DNA of 64,000 nucleotides from Halorientalis sp. IM1011 (GTDB taxonomy: Archaea; Halobacteriota; Halobacteria; Halobacteriales; Haloarculaceae), in NCBI RefSeq assembly GCF_001989615.1, contig NZ_CP019069.1, positions 56,564-120,563 of the forward strand, read 5' to 3'. The notes under the pieces were generated by a model. It searched no databases and had not been told where the DNA came from. It saw only the letters and a list, made by a program, of their open reading frames with translations. Positions 51,460-60,251 of this stretch are shown in pieces (position 1 is the stretch's first letter; every line of letters starts with the position of its first letter). Position numbers and translations under genes: made by a program.

Positions 51460-52431
51460 TTAGTTCTCTATCGCCGGGGGCTCGCCGGTCGCGTGGTCGT
51501 CGATCCGACGGGCCACGTCGAGTGCGGCCAGCGCGTCCTCGCCGGTCACCGGCGGGCGCGATCCGGTGGTCGCAGCCTCGACGAAGGCTTCGAGTTCGGC
51601 CCTGAGCGGCTCCCCGTTCTCGATGGTCGGTCGCTCGATGATGCTCTCGTGGCGGTACCGAAGGTCGCCGTCGGACTCGTAGTACTCCGGGACGGAGTGG
51701 CGGTGAATCTGGACGCTCTGGGCCTCGTAATCGACGTTGACGCGACACTCCTCGGCCGTGATGGCGAGTCGTCTGACCTTCTCCTGGGTCACACGGCTGG
51801 CGGTCAGGTCGGCGACCACGCCGTCGGCCAGCTCGAGCTGGGCGGTGACGTGATTCCGGTCCCGGGTGCCCATCGCCGAGACGCGCTCGACGGTCGAGCC
51901 GATGGTCGAGAGCACCACGTCGATGTCGTGGATCATCAGATCGAGGACGACGCCGTCCTTGCTGTCGCGGTCCACCGGCGGGCCGAGCCGCTGGACGTCG
52001 ACGGCGATCACGTCCAGGTCGGCGACGATCTCGGACAGCGCCCTGACGGCGGGGTTGAACCGCTCGACGTGCCCGACCTGTAACGCCACGTCCCGCTCCC
52101 GCGCCATCTCGACTAGTTCTCGCCCGCGCGCGAGGTCCGAGACGAACGGCTTCTCGACGAGGACGTTCACGCCCCGATCGATGGCCTCGGTGGCCACGCC
52201 GTAGTGGTAGCGCGTCGGGACGGCGATCGAGACCGCGTCACAGCGCTCCAGCAGGTCGGTCTGGTCCATCGCGTCGGTCCCGTACTTCGTCGCCACGTCG
52301 GCGGCGCGGTCCGCGTCGGCGTCGGCGACACCCCCGAAGTCGACCCCGGGGAGCTCGTTGTACACGCGCGCGTGATGCTGGCCCATCGATCCGACGCCGA
52401 CGACGCCGGCCGTCGGTCGCTCCTCACTCAT
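51460..52431 (-). CDS. Gfo/Idh/MocA oxidoreductase, WbpB-like, 323 aa
   Basis: Rossmann start TAGVVGVGSMGQHHARVY and the family motif GVNVLVEKPFVSDLARGREL. Later VLDLMIHDIDVVLS and LQVGHVERFNPAVRAL fit the WbpB-type 3-dehydrogenases of uronate sugar synthesis. Next to the 6-dehydrogenase (1-bp gap) and an aminotransferase gene it forms a likely sugar-nucleotide cassette. WbpB recycles with WbpE in bacteria; the archaeal role is inferred. Confidence 0.87.
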   Translation of the reverse strand: MSEERPTAGVVGVGSMGQHHARVYNELPGVDFGGVADADADRAADVATKYGTDAMDQTDLLERCDAVSIAVPTRYHYGVATEAIDRGVNVLVEKPFVSDLARGRELVEMARERDVALQVGHVERFNPAVRALSEIVADLDVIAVDVQRLGPPVDRDSKDGVVLDLMIHDIDVVLSTIGSTVERVSAMGTRDRNHVTAQLELADGVVADLTASRVTQEKVRRLAITAEECRVNVDYEAQSVQIHRHSVPEYYESDGDLRYRHESIIERPTIENGEPLRAELEAFVEAATTGSRPPVTGEDALAALDVARRIDDHATGEPPAIEN

Positions 52432-52509
52432 GTGTCGTCCATCGTGTCGCGGTCTCGTTTTCCGTCTCGTCGCGCCGTCTCCGGTCGTTCGTGGTGGGTT
52501 TCCGTTCGA

Positions 52510-53613
52510 TCACTCGTGGCTCACCTCGCGGATCGTCCGCGCGATCGTGCGCCGGTCGGCCTCGGTCGTCTCGGGATGGATCGGCAGGGACAGCACTTCC
52601 TCGGCCGCCCGGCTAGCGACGGGGGCCGACGCGTCGACCCCCTCGTAGGCCGGCTGTTCGTGGATCGGCGTCGGGTAGTAGACGCCGGTGTCGACGCCGG
52701 CCGCCGACAGCGCGTCCTGCAACCGCTCCCGCCGCTGGGTCCGGATCGTGTACTGGTGGTAGACGTGTCGCCGCTCGACCGGCTCGACCGGCGGGATGAC
52801 CGACGTGTCTTCGAGCATGTCGGTCAACTCGGCGGCGTTGGCGCGGCGCGCCCGGTTGAACTGGGGGAGCTTCTCCAGCTGGACCAGTCCGATGGCGGCC
52901 GCGAGGTTGGTCATCCGGAAGTTGTGTCCCAGATCCACGTGCCGGTAGCTGCCGTCGCGCCCGTGGTTGACGAACCGCTCGGCCCGCTCGGCCACGTCGT
53001 CGCGGTCGGTCACGACCGCGCCCCCCTCCCCGGTCGTCATGTTCTTCGTCGGGTAGAAGCTGAACGTCCCCGCATCGCCGATGGCGCCGACGGGGCGGCC
53101 GTCGTGGCGCGCGCCGTGGGCCTGTGCGGCGTCCTCGATCAGCGCGAGGTCGTGTGTCTCGGCGATGTCGGCGAGGTGGTCCATGTCCGCCGGCAGTCCG
53201 TAGAGGTGGACCGCGAGGATCGCGTCGACGTCGTGTTCCCTGACGACGGACTCGACCGCGTGGGGATCGAGGTTGTACGTCTCGGGGTCGATGTCGGCGA
53301 ACACCGGTTCGGCACCGCAAAACCGGACGGCGTTGGCCGAGGCGACGAAGGAAAACGGCGTCGTCACGACGCGGTCGCCCTCGCCGATGCCAAGCGCGTG
53401 GAGCGCGGTGTGGAGCGCGGTCGTCCCGTTGCTGGTGGCGACCGCGTGGTCGGTCTCACAGAAGTCCGCGAAGGCGGTCTCGAACTCCGTGACGGTCTCG
53501 CCGGCCGCCAGGCGACCGGATTCGACGACCTCGGACACGCGAGCCGATTCGCGCTCGTCGAGTTGTGGGGCGGCGATGTCGACCGACCGGACGCGTTCCT
53601 CGCCGGTTACCAT
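52510..53613 (-). CDS. DegT/DnrJ/EryC1/StrS aminotransferase, WbpE-like, 367 aa
   Basis: PLP aminotransferase on a sugar nucleotide. The start MVTGEERVRSVDIAAPQLDE at 53613 gives the usual beginning. Motifs include ATSNGTTALHTALHALGIGEG, LIEDAAQAHGA, and GTFSFYPTKNMTTGEGG with the PLP Lys. The full-length copy here contrasts with the frameshifted relative at 59149-60251. It leads the operon with the WbpB-like and WbpA-like genes. The amino product is probably a 3-amino sugar of UDP-uronate. Confidence 0.92.
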   Translation of the reverse strand: MVTGEERVRSVDIAAPQLDERESARVSEVVESGRLAAGETVTEFETAFADFCETDHAVATSNGTTALHTALHALGIGEGDRVVTTPFSFVASANAVRFCGAEPVFADIDPETYNLDPHAVESVVREHDVDAILAVHLYGLPADMDHLADIAETHDLALIEDAAQAHGARHDGRPVGAIGDAGTFSFYPTKNMTTGEGGAVVTDRDDVAERAERFVNHGRDGSYRHVDLGHNFRMTNLAAAIGLVQLEKLPQFNRARRANAAELTDMLEDTSVIPPVEPVERRHVYHQYTIRTQRRERLQDALSAAGVDTGVYYPTPIHEQPAYEGVDASAPVASRAAEEVLSLPIHPETTEADRRTIARTIREVSHE

Positions 53614-54037
53614 CGTCGTCCTCCCGGCGACCGATGTCGCTCGACAGCACAGTTGCGCCGACAGACAGTGTTCGTTCTTGGGGACCTCATGGTTCGAGTT
53701 CGCCAGCGGGCGAAACCCCTGGCACGCCTCCATCCAGTCGGCAGTTCGCCTTTGTTATGCGGCCCATTTACCCGACGTATCGGACGCCTCACGGCTGTAC
53801 GCCCCGACTCCGTCGATTCCTGACCGACTACGGGTCGGTTCGGGGCCGTATCACCCGCCAGGCGACACAGTGTGGCACGCTAACGGGATGGGCGGACAAC
53901 GGTAGCACGCTGGTACCGTTTATAAGCTGGGTGTAACAAAGGGACGAGGCAGAAATTGGGAGGCACGTCACGCAGAAATGACCGTGCCAGGCGTCCAGTC
54001 TCGTCGAGAGAGCTAATCACGAGGGACGAACTCCTTG
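53614..54037. other. divergent intergenic region
   Basis: No gene seen between the divergent aminotransferase and DUF7344 genes. It contains minus-strand GCATAACAAAGG at 53749-53760, and GGTGTAACAAAGGG on the plus strand at 53930-53943, i.e. two TAACAAA elements facing the two flanking genes. Confidence 0.5.
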
Positions 54038-54586
54038 ATGGCATACGATCAGGAAGAACTGACGCAAGACCTCGTTTTCGACATCTTGAGCAGTCCGCGC
54101 CGTCGGTACGTTCTGTACTATCTGCGGACTGTCGGGGAGCCGGTCGCGCTGAACGACCTGGCCGAACAGGTCGCGGCGTGGGAAAACGAGACGGAAGTCG
54201 ACGAACTGTCCGATCAGGAGCGCAAGCGAGTGTACGTCTCCCTGTACCAGACTCACATTCCGAAACTGGATTCGGTCGGCATCGTCGAGTACGATCAACA
54301 GAGCGGGATGGTCGAGTTGACCGACCGCGTCCACCGGATCGACGACTACCTCACCGAGACGAGCGAGCCGATCCCCTGGCAGGCGTTCTACATGGGGCTG
54401 GCCGCCGTCAGCGCGGTGTTGCTCCTGCTCGTCGGGCTCGGAATCGGCCCGTTCGGGCAGATACCGGCACTGGTTGTCGGCATCGTCATCACCGCCGGGT
54501 TCGCGATCTCGGCGTCGGCCCACTACCTCTACTGGCGGTCACAGCGAAAACAGGTGCCGAACGAACTGCGTACCCGCGGTGGCTGA
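54038..54586 (+). CDS. DUF7344-type HTH membrane protein, 182 aa
   Basis: Winged-helix domain (EELTQDLVFDILSSPRRRYVL, SDQERKRVYVSLYQTHIPKL) followed by two transmembrane helices (FYMGLAAVSAVLLLLVGLGIG, IPALVVGIVITAGFAISASAH). Paralog of the protein at 49114-49713. Such proteins occur in many haloarchaeal polysaccharide regions; the ligand or regulon is unknown. The start at 54038 avoids an upstream non-ATG codon. Confidence 0.85.
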   Translation: MAYDQEELTQDLVFDILSSPRRRYVLYYLRTVGEPVALNDLAEQVAAWENETEVDELSDQERKRVYVSLYQTHIPKLDSVGIVEYDQQSGMVELTDRVHRIDDYLTETSEPIPWQAFYMGLAAVSAVLLLLVGLGIGPFGQIPALVVGIVITAGFAISASAHYLYWRSQRKQVPNELRTRGG

Positions 54587-54606
54587 GTACGTGGTTCGTC
54601 GCTGCG

Positions 54607-54798
54607 TCACTCGTGGACGACGCCGCTGCCGGTCCTGAGTGAGCGCATCGTCGAGCACTCCAGACACGCGTACACGTGATCCTTGTTGTCGCCGAAGACG
54701 CGGGCGAAGGCGCTCGTGACGTAACTCCCGCAGTTTTGACATCGGGTGGACGTCTCGTCTGGCGTCTCGTCGGCCACGGTCGTGAGTTCCGCTGTCAT
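54607..54798 (-). CDS. DUF7563-type small zinc-finger protein, 63 aa
   Basis: Two CxxC pairs are visible (RCQNCGSYVTSAFARVFG and YACLECSTM), as in the haloarchaeal small zinc-finger family. An ATAACAAAG element lies about 27 bp upstream (54826-54840). A DNA-binding role is possible; no target is known. Confidence 0.77.
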   Translation of the reverse strand: MTAELTTVADETPDETSTRCQNCGSYVTSAFARVFGDNKDHVYACLECSTMRSLRTGSGVVHE

Positions 54799-55245
54799 GT
54801 GCGGTAGGCACGTGGAGTGGGGGGTGCTTTGTTATAATCGGGCTATTGATGCGTATTTGGATTGTTACGAGCTTATTCAGATTGTTACGGGCTTACTGTG
54901 GGTGACCGTATCGCTGACGGCCGCTCACGCCGAATCGGGTGAGGCAGGGGCTGCGTTACGATCACACTGCGCCTTCGAAAGGTAAGTGACGAGTGGTCCG
55001 GGGGCAGGTGGAGTCCGGCGGGGAACCACCTGAGAACGTGTCGCTGACCGCGCAATAAGGGGGACAAAATTATTGGGGGTGACGACGAACAGGTGGCAAG
55101 TCACCGAAGGACGCCACGGACGAGCCGTGAGCGGTGAATCGTGTCGGTGAGGCAGTCGCGGCGGGGTGACGAAGACGTGAGCGACGGGGCTGAGTACGCG
55201 AACGAACGCGGTACGGCTGGCGCGATCAGGAGGACGATCAACTAA
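54799..55245. other. gene-free stretch with a TAACAAA element
   Basis: No gene seen. Contains a promoter-type element ATTATAACAAAGC (minus) at 54826-54840 for the zinc-finger gene. Further right, a long leader precedes the winged-helix gene, ending in an AGGAGG ribosome binding site at 55228-55233. Confidence 0.5.
54826..54840 (-). promoter_or_regulatory. TTATAACAAAG element before the DUF7563-type gene
   Basis: Lies about 27 bp before the start codon, in TATA-box position; same motif as at 15568 and 59113. Confidence 0.45.
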
Positions 55246-55521
55246 ATGAACTCAGACTGGGACGACGTAAGCTTCGTTATCAGTTCGCAGTACCGCATCG
55301 CGGTCCTCAGGCGGCTCGCCGACGGGCCGGCGACCCCGTCGCGCATCGCGAACGACGCCGATCTCGGCATCGCACACATCTCGCGGGCCCTCCAGGGGCT
55401 CCGCGAGCGGAATCTCGTCGAACTGCTGGTCTCCGAGGACAGACGCAAGGGTCGTGTCTACGGGATCACCGAAAAAGGCGGCAACGTGTGGCAGAAGATC
55501 GAGGCCGAAAACATGGTGTAA
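55246..55521 (+). CDS. winged-helix regulator of MarR/ArsR-like type, 91 aa
   Basis: Winged-helix pattern: SFVISSQYRIAVLRRLADGP, RIANDADLGIAHISRALQGLR, VELLVSEDRRKGRVYGITEKG. Closely similar proteins in haloarchaea are annotated as PhiH1 phage-repressor-like or MarR-type. An AGGAGG ribosome binding site sits 12 bp upstream of the ATG, unusual among mostly leaderless haloarchaeal genes, so it has a leader transcript. The target is unknown. Confidence 0.85.
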   Translation: MNSDWDDVSFVISSQYRIAVLRRLADGPATPSRIANDADLGIAHISRALQGLRERNLVELLVSEDRRKGRVYGITEKGGNVWQKIEAENMV

Positions 55522-55613
55522 GCGTCCGGGTTCACCCCGAGCGTCGCCACGGTCGATCTCCGGAGCCGGGCGAGTGCTTCCGAGATGCCAATACACCCCG
55601 CCCCACGACACCG

Positions 55614-55754
55614 TTACTCGTCTTCGGTCTCGCGTGACGCGTTCCCCACGTCGGTGTCTTCCGGAACGAGCTGTTCCGGCGTCCGCTCGTGCATCGGTGT
55701 CCGAGCGAACTCTGTAATCCGTTCCCACTCACTATCTGTCAGCCGTCCTTGCAT
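55614..55754 (-). CDS. small conserved-looking protein, 46 aa
   Basis: An ATG at 55754 opens MQGRLTDSEWERITEFARTP and the frame continues to a stop at 55614-55616. The composition is acidic and helical and includes the segment MHERTPEQLVPEDTD, which reads like a haloarchaeal small protein rather than a shadow. No family is known. It lies convergent with the winged-helix gene. Confidence 0.55.
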   Translation of the reverse strand: MQGRLTDSEWERITEFARTPMHERTPEQLVPEDTDVGNASRETEDE

Positions 55755-56113
55755 GCGCACGTTCGTTTGGCGTGTCGTGTCTTAGTAATACCCTCCTTAG
55801 TTCACAGGTAATCGACTGGTAAAAACCGGATTCGAACACTATCGGGCACAAAGCTAGTTATTGCTCACTGATAGTATGGGTGTTCTGTCTTCGCAAGCAA
55901 TCGGTAGCCGAGACGGGATCAGCCGTGAACGGGGCGTAATCGATCCGACACCGGCCGGCAGTCACAGGTGGACGGTGTCCAGTTCACGCCGCTGGGCGCG
56001 TTTCGGCGCGACGACGCCACGAGACACCGGCCGGTCGCGGTCTCCCATCAGCCGGGCGGCTGTCTGTCCGGAACGTTTAGAGGAAACCGACGCCTAGAGT
56101 TCGCTCGTTGCAC
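55755..56113. other. gene-free stretch upstream of rdfA
   Basis: No supported gene. A frame at 55861-56097 has Arg/Ser-rich shadow composition. The region presumably contains the rdfA promoter, not identified with confidence. Confidence 0.4.
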
Positions 56114-56725
56114 ATGACCGGGACGGACTGCCAGTGCAAGGTCGGCCGCGGCGTCGAGGACTTCGGTCTCGACGGGATACACGACGATCTGGTCCGTCGC
56201 TGGTGTGGCGACGGGCGGGAGCGACAGAGCCTCCGTGAACTGGCGACCTACTTCAACAGGCGACTGCTGGGCTCGGCGGTCGAGTCGGCCGACGAGGCAC
56301 CGCTATCGGGCGAAGTGTCGAACCTCTACCGACTGCTGACGGACGACGACGTGAGCAGCGGGGTCCGGACCCAGACCCGCCGTCGCCTCGAGACCGCTGG
56401 CGTACCGGTCGAGGCGGTCGAGTCGGCCTTCGTCTCCCACCAGACCGTTCACACGCATCTGACGGAGTGTCTCGGCGTCTCTCGGGAGACGGAGGCGGAC
56501 GACCCCGAATCACGCCGGCGCGCGGATCGGGATCGAATCCGCGCGCTCCAGAGTCGCACGGAAGCCGTCACGACGGACGCGCTCGAACGGCTTCGCGACT
56601 CGGAGGCGCTCGCGCTGGCCGACTTCGACGTGCTCGTCGACGTGACCGTCCTCTGTGACGAGTGCGGCCGCCAGCACGACGTGGGCTCGCTGCTCGATCG
56701 GGGCGGCTGTGACTGTCAGGAGTGA
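56114..56725 (+). CDS. rdfA: rod-determining factor RdfA, 203 aa
   Basis: The sequence matches the family found in Haloferax volcanii cell-shape work: QCKVGRGVEDFGLDG, ERQSLRELATYFNRRL, TDDDVSSGVRTQTRRRLE and FVSHQTVHTHLTECLGVSRE. A C-terminal zinc-like Cys motif is CDECGRQHDVGSLLDRGGCD. The ATG at 56114 was chosen over a TTG two codons earlier. RdfA is a small regulator-like protein needed for rod shape, and is usually next to sph3, as here. The mechanism is not settled. Confidence 0.85.
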   Translation: MTGTDCQCKVGRGVEDFGLDGIHDDLVRRWCGDGRERQSLRELATYFNRRLLGSAVESADEAPLSGEVSNLYRLLTDDDVSSGVRTQTRRRLETAGVPVEAVESAFVSHQTVHTHLTECLGVSRETEADDPESRRRADRDRIRALQSRTEAVTTDALERLRDSEALALADFDVLVDVTVLCDECGRQHDVGSLLDRGGCDCQE

Positions 56726-56749
56726 CCCGCTCACCCGACCCGGTTGTGC

Positions 56750-56771
56750 TTTCCAGTCGTACGGCTGTAAA
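56750..56771. promoter_or_regulatory. 22-bp palindrome between rdfA and sph3
   Basis: TTTCCAG-TCGTACGG-CTGTAAA, identical at 20 of 22 positions to 46800-46821. A second, imperfect half-copy follows at about 56775-56790 (TCGTACCTGTGTAA). The position between rdfA and sph3 suggests regulation of sph3; the factor is unknown. Confidence 0.45.
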
Positions 56772-56853
56772 GGCGGTCGTACCTGTGTAAGGGAGCGCCT
56801 ACCGGCCGAATATGTCAGACGCACGTCGGACGCGCCGGGCCGCTGTAACCGGA

Positions 56854-56866
56854 CTGTAACAAAAGG
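56854..56866 (+). promoter_or_regulatory. CTGTAACAAAAGG element before sph3
   Basis: Ends about 31 bp before the ATG; a member of the TAACAAA family. Confidence 0.4.
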
Positions 56867-56896
56867 TTTTGTGCGAGTAGTCATACCCTTCGAAGC

Positions 56897-58834
56897 ATGG
56901 ACACGGTAGAGTCGGCCGAAGTCGTCGAGGCCGACGTCCGGAACGTCGGCGGCATCGACCGGACACGGTGTACGTTCGAACCGGGCGTAACGGTACTGAC
57001 AGGGGAGAACGCGACCAACCGGACCTCGTTTCTCACCTCGCTGATGGCGGCGCTGGGCAGCGACCGCGCGACGCTGAAAAGCGACGCGGACGAGGGCGAG
57101 GTTCGGCTCTCGTTCGACGGCGAGACGTACACGCGAACCTTCGAACGGACCGACGGGCGGGTGAGCACCGGAGGCGATCCGTACCTCGAGGACGCGACCG
57201 TCGCCGATCTGTTCGCCTTCCTGCTGGAGTCGAACGAGGCGCGGCGCGCGGTCCGGTCGGGATCGGATCTGCGCGAACTGGTGATGCGGCCGGTCGACAC
57301 GGACGCGATCCGTGCCGAGATCGACCGGCTGGAAGAAGAGAAACGGCGACTCGACGACGAACTGGCGGACCTCGACGACCTCGAAGCCGAGCGCGCGGAC
57401 CTGGTGGACGAGCGGACGCGACTGGCGAACGAAATCGAGGACGCCGAGGCCGATCTGGAGGAGCGGCGGGCGGAACTGGCGGAACTGGACGCCTCCGTCG
57501 AGGAGAGCAAATCCCACCGCGAACGGCGACAGGAGGATCTCTCGGAACTGGAGTCAGCCCGGGAGGATCTGGAGCGGACGCGGCGGCAACTGGAGACCGA
57601 ACGCGAGAGCCTCGACTCTCTCCACGAGGAACGTGCGGAACTGAAAGAGCGACGCGAGGAGTTGCCGGACGACCCCGGGGGCCGACTGGACGAGATCGAG
57701 TCGGAACTCGACCGGCTCAGGGAACACAAGAACTCGCTGGAGTCGACGATCAACCAGCTCGGGCGGATCGTCCAGTTCAACGAGTCGATGATCGAGGGCG
57801 ACGGTGAGGCACCGGTCGAGGGACTCACCGAGCGCGACGACGACGTGACGGCCCAGCTCCTGCCCGACGACGAGGTCGTCTGCTGGACCTGTGGCTCCGA
57901 GGTCGAGGAGTCGGCCATCGAGGGCACGCTGGATCGGCTCCGCGACCTCCGTCAGGAGACGGTGTCGAAGCGGCGCGAGGTTTCGGCCGAGATCGACGAC
58001 CTGAGCGAGGAGAAAGGCGACCTGGAGTCGACCCGCGAGGAGCGCGAACGGGTCGACCGTCGACTGTCGGAACTCGACGACGAGATCGAGCGCCGGACGG
58101 GCAACGTCGAGGAACTGGAGTCGTCGATCGACGACCTCGAAGCGCGGGTCGAGGATCTGGAAGATACCGTTCGCGAGCGCGACGAGCGAGAGTACGAGGA
58201 GGTCGTCGAGCGCCATCGGGCGGTCAACGAACTGGAGTTCGAGATCGAATCGCTCAGGGAGGATCTGGACGCCGTCGAGGACGAGATCGCGGAGGTCGAC
58301 ACCCGACTCGACGAGCGCGAGGAGATCGAGGCCCGGCGGGAGTCCGTCGACGAGGAGCTACGGGACCAGCGGACCCGGATCGAGCGCCTGGAGGCCGAGA
58401 TGGTCGAGACGTTCAACGACCGGATGGCTGAGGTGCTCTCCCTCTTGGACTACGACGGGATCGACCGCATCTGGCTCGAACCCCGCGAACAGGAGGCTCG
58501 CGACGGGCGTCGAAACGTGACCGAGCGGGTGTTCGACCTCCACATCGTGCGTCGGGGCGACGACGGAGGCGTCTACGAGGACGCTATCGAGACGCTCAGC
58601 GAGAGCGAGCGGGAGGTCGCCGGGTTGGTGTTCGCGCTGGCGGGCTACCTCGCACACGACCTCGACGAGACGGTGCCGTTCGTCGTGCTGGACTCGCTGG
58701 AGGCGATCGACGCCGACCGGATCGGGCGACTGCTGGAGTACTTCGCCGACCATACGCGGTATCTGGTCGTCGCGCTGCTCGACGGCGACGCACAGGCCGT
58801 CGACGACAGACACGAGCGTATCCGGATGGGGTGA
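56897..58834 (+). CDS. sph3: SMC-related coiled-coil ATPase Sph3-like, 645 aa
   Basis: An archaea-specific SMC-like protein paired with rdfA. The N-terminal ATP-binding region has a deviant P-loop TVLTGENATNRTSFLTSLM, lacking the usual GK[S/T]. Long coiled coils follow from about residue 135, interrupted near residue 332 by CWTCGSEVEESAIEGTL, a CxxC hook-like turn, and a second coil runs to about 520. The C-terminal head has the Walker B-like VPFVVLDSLEAIDADRI. In Haloferax volcanii a protein of this type acts in shape control; chromosome-related functions are also possible. The 22-bp palindrome and a TAACAAA element lie upstream. Confidence 0.83.
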   Translation: MDTVESAEVVEADVRNVGGIDRTRCTFEPGVTVLTGENATNRTSFLTSLMAALGSDRATLKSDADEGEVRLSFDGETYTRTFERTDGRVSTGGDPYLEDATVADLFAFLLESNEARRAVRSGSDLRELVMRPVDTDAIRAEIDRLEEEKRRLDDELADLDDLEAERADLVDERTRLANEIEDAEADLEERRAELAELDASVEESKSHRERRQEDLSELESAREDLERTRRQLETERESLDSLHEERAELKERREELPDDPGGRLDEIESELDRLREHKNSLESTINQLGRIVQFNESMIEGDGEAPVEGLTERDDDVTAQLLPDDEVVCWTCGSEVEESAIEGTLDRLRDLRQETVSKRREVSAEIDDLSEEKGDLESTREERERVDRRLSELDDEIERRTGNVEELESSIDDLEARVEDLEDTVRERDEREYEEVVERHRAVNELEFEIESLREDLDAVEDEIAEVDTRLDEREEIEARRESVDEELRDQRTRIERLEAEMVETFNDRMAEVLSLLDYDGIDRIWLEPREQEARDGRRNVTERVFDLHIVRRGDDGGVYEDAIETLSESEREVAGLVFALAGYLAHDLDETVPFVVLDSLEAIDADRIGRLLEYFADHTRYLVVALLDGDAQAVDDRHERIRMG

Positions 58835-59148
58835 GTCGGGAAAAGCGGGGGCAGGGGAATGTGCTGTGCTCCCGTCCGTGGGGGCAGGGCTGGCACCCCG
58901 GCACGGGTGGGGGCGGCGTCGGTTGCCGGGGCGCACCGGGCCGTACCACGTCGCCGGCTAAAGTTATCGGGCGGGTGCGAGCGCGGGATCGGCTCCAGCC
59001 GCCAGTAACCTCCCTGTACCCGGCCACACCCGCGACTGCCGGACGTGACGGCCGCGCACCTTCCCTCGTCGACACTAGCAGTGGCTTTCCGGGAGCGGCC
59101 GGGGATACGCTCGCTATAACAAACTGCCGGTGTTCACCACCTCGGGGT
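58835..59148. other. gene-free stretch between sph3 and the sugar aminotransferase
   Basis: No gene seen. A CTATAACAAACTG element at 59113-59125 is the likely promoter of the aminotransferase. The remainder is GC-rich with no notable repeats. Confidence 0.5.
59113..59125 (+). promoter_or_regulatory. GCTATAACAAACT element before the split aminotransferase
   Basis: Ends 24 bp before the ATG at 59149, in TATA-box position of a leaderless transcript; one of the strongest copies of the motif. Confidence 0.5.
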
Positions 59149-60251
59149 ATGGACGAGCCCGTGGAGTTCACGGATATCTACGTCGACGAGGCGATGGTCG
59201 ACCGCGCGACCGAGGTCCTCCGGAGCGGCCGCTACGTCAAAGGGCCGATGGTCGAGCGATTCGAGGCCGCGTTCGCCGAGTTCTGCGGTACGGACCACGC
59301 CGTCGGCGTCGCCAGCGGGACCGACGCGATCTACCTGGCGCTGCGAGCGGCCGGCGTCGATCCGGGCGAGGACGTGTTCGTGCCCGCACACACCTTCTTC
59401 GCGACGGTCAGCCCCGTGCTGGAACTGGGCGCGAACCCGGTGTTCGTCGATCACGACCCGGACACGTACACGATGGACCCGCGCGATCTGGCGGAGAAGG
59501 TCGCGGCCGCCGACGACCCGGCAGCCGTCGTCCCGGTCCACATCTACGGGCACCCGGCGGATATGGACGCCATCGGTGACGTTGCCGAGGCACACGACAT
59601 GGCGATGATCGAGGACGCCTGTCAGGCCCACGGCGCGACGGACGGGGGCGACCGCGCCGGAGTCTCGGCGACGCGGGCGCGTTCAGCTTCTATCCCTCGA
59701 AGAACATGACCGTCGCGGGCGACGGCGGGATACTCACCACCGACGACCCGGACCTGGCCCGCGAGGCCCGGATGCTCCGGAATCACGGGCGCGACGACGA
59801 CGGCGAGCACGTCCGACTGGGCCTGAACCACCGGCTCGGCGAACTCCACGCGGCCCTCGGGCTCGAACAGCTCCAGCACGTCGACGACTGGAACGAGAAG
59901 CGCCGCGCCGCAGCGCAGCGGTACACCGACCGACTGGAAGACGTCGAGGCGGTCACGACTCCCGATACGCGGGACGACACCGAACACGTCTACCACCTCT
60001 ACGTGATTCAGGCACCGGACCGGGACGATCTGCAGGACTCACTGAACGACGCGGGCGTCGAGACGGGGATCCACTACCCGGTCCCGACCCACGAGCATCC
60101 TGCCGTCGCGGAGCGACTCGACGGGTCGCCGCAGGTGCCCCGAACCGAGCGGCTGACCGAACGCATCCTCTCCGTGCCGATGCATCCGCGCATCACCGAC
60201 ACCGAGATCGACCGGGTGTGTGCGGCGATCGAGCGCCACTACGACCGATGA
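59149..60251 (+). pseudogene. DegT-family sugar aminotransferase broken by one frameshift
   Basis: The first part (59149 to about 59660) reads MDEPVEFTDIYVDEAMVDRA, GVASGTDAIYLALRAAGV, FVPAHTFFATVSPVLEL, IEDACQAHGA and is a normal start. The second part (from about 59661, new frame) carries AFSFYPSKNMTVAGDGG with the PLP Lys and normal C-terminal motifs (HRLGELHAALGLEQLQ). Joining them needs the loss of one base near 59658-59664 (GCCGGAGTCTCGGC). Apart from this one change the gene is well preserved, so a sequencing error or very recent mutation is possible. It probably makes a 3-amino sugar nucleotide. Confidence 0.85.

Noticed and set aside
55861..56097. Plus-strand frame of 78 codons upstream of rdfA
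   Set aside because: Arg/Ser-rich composition and no signals; likely a shadow.
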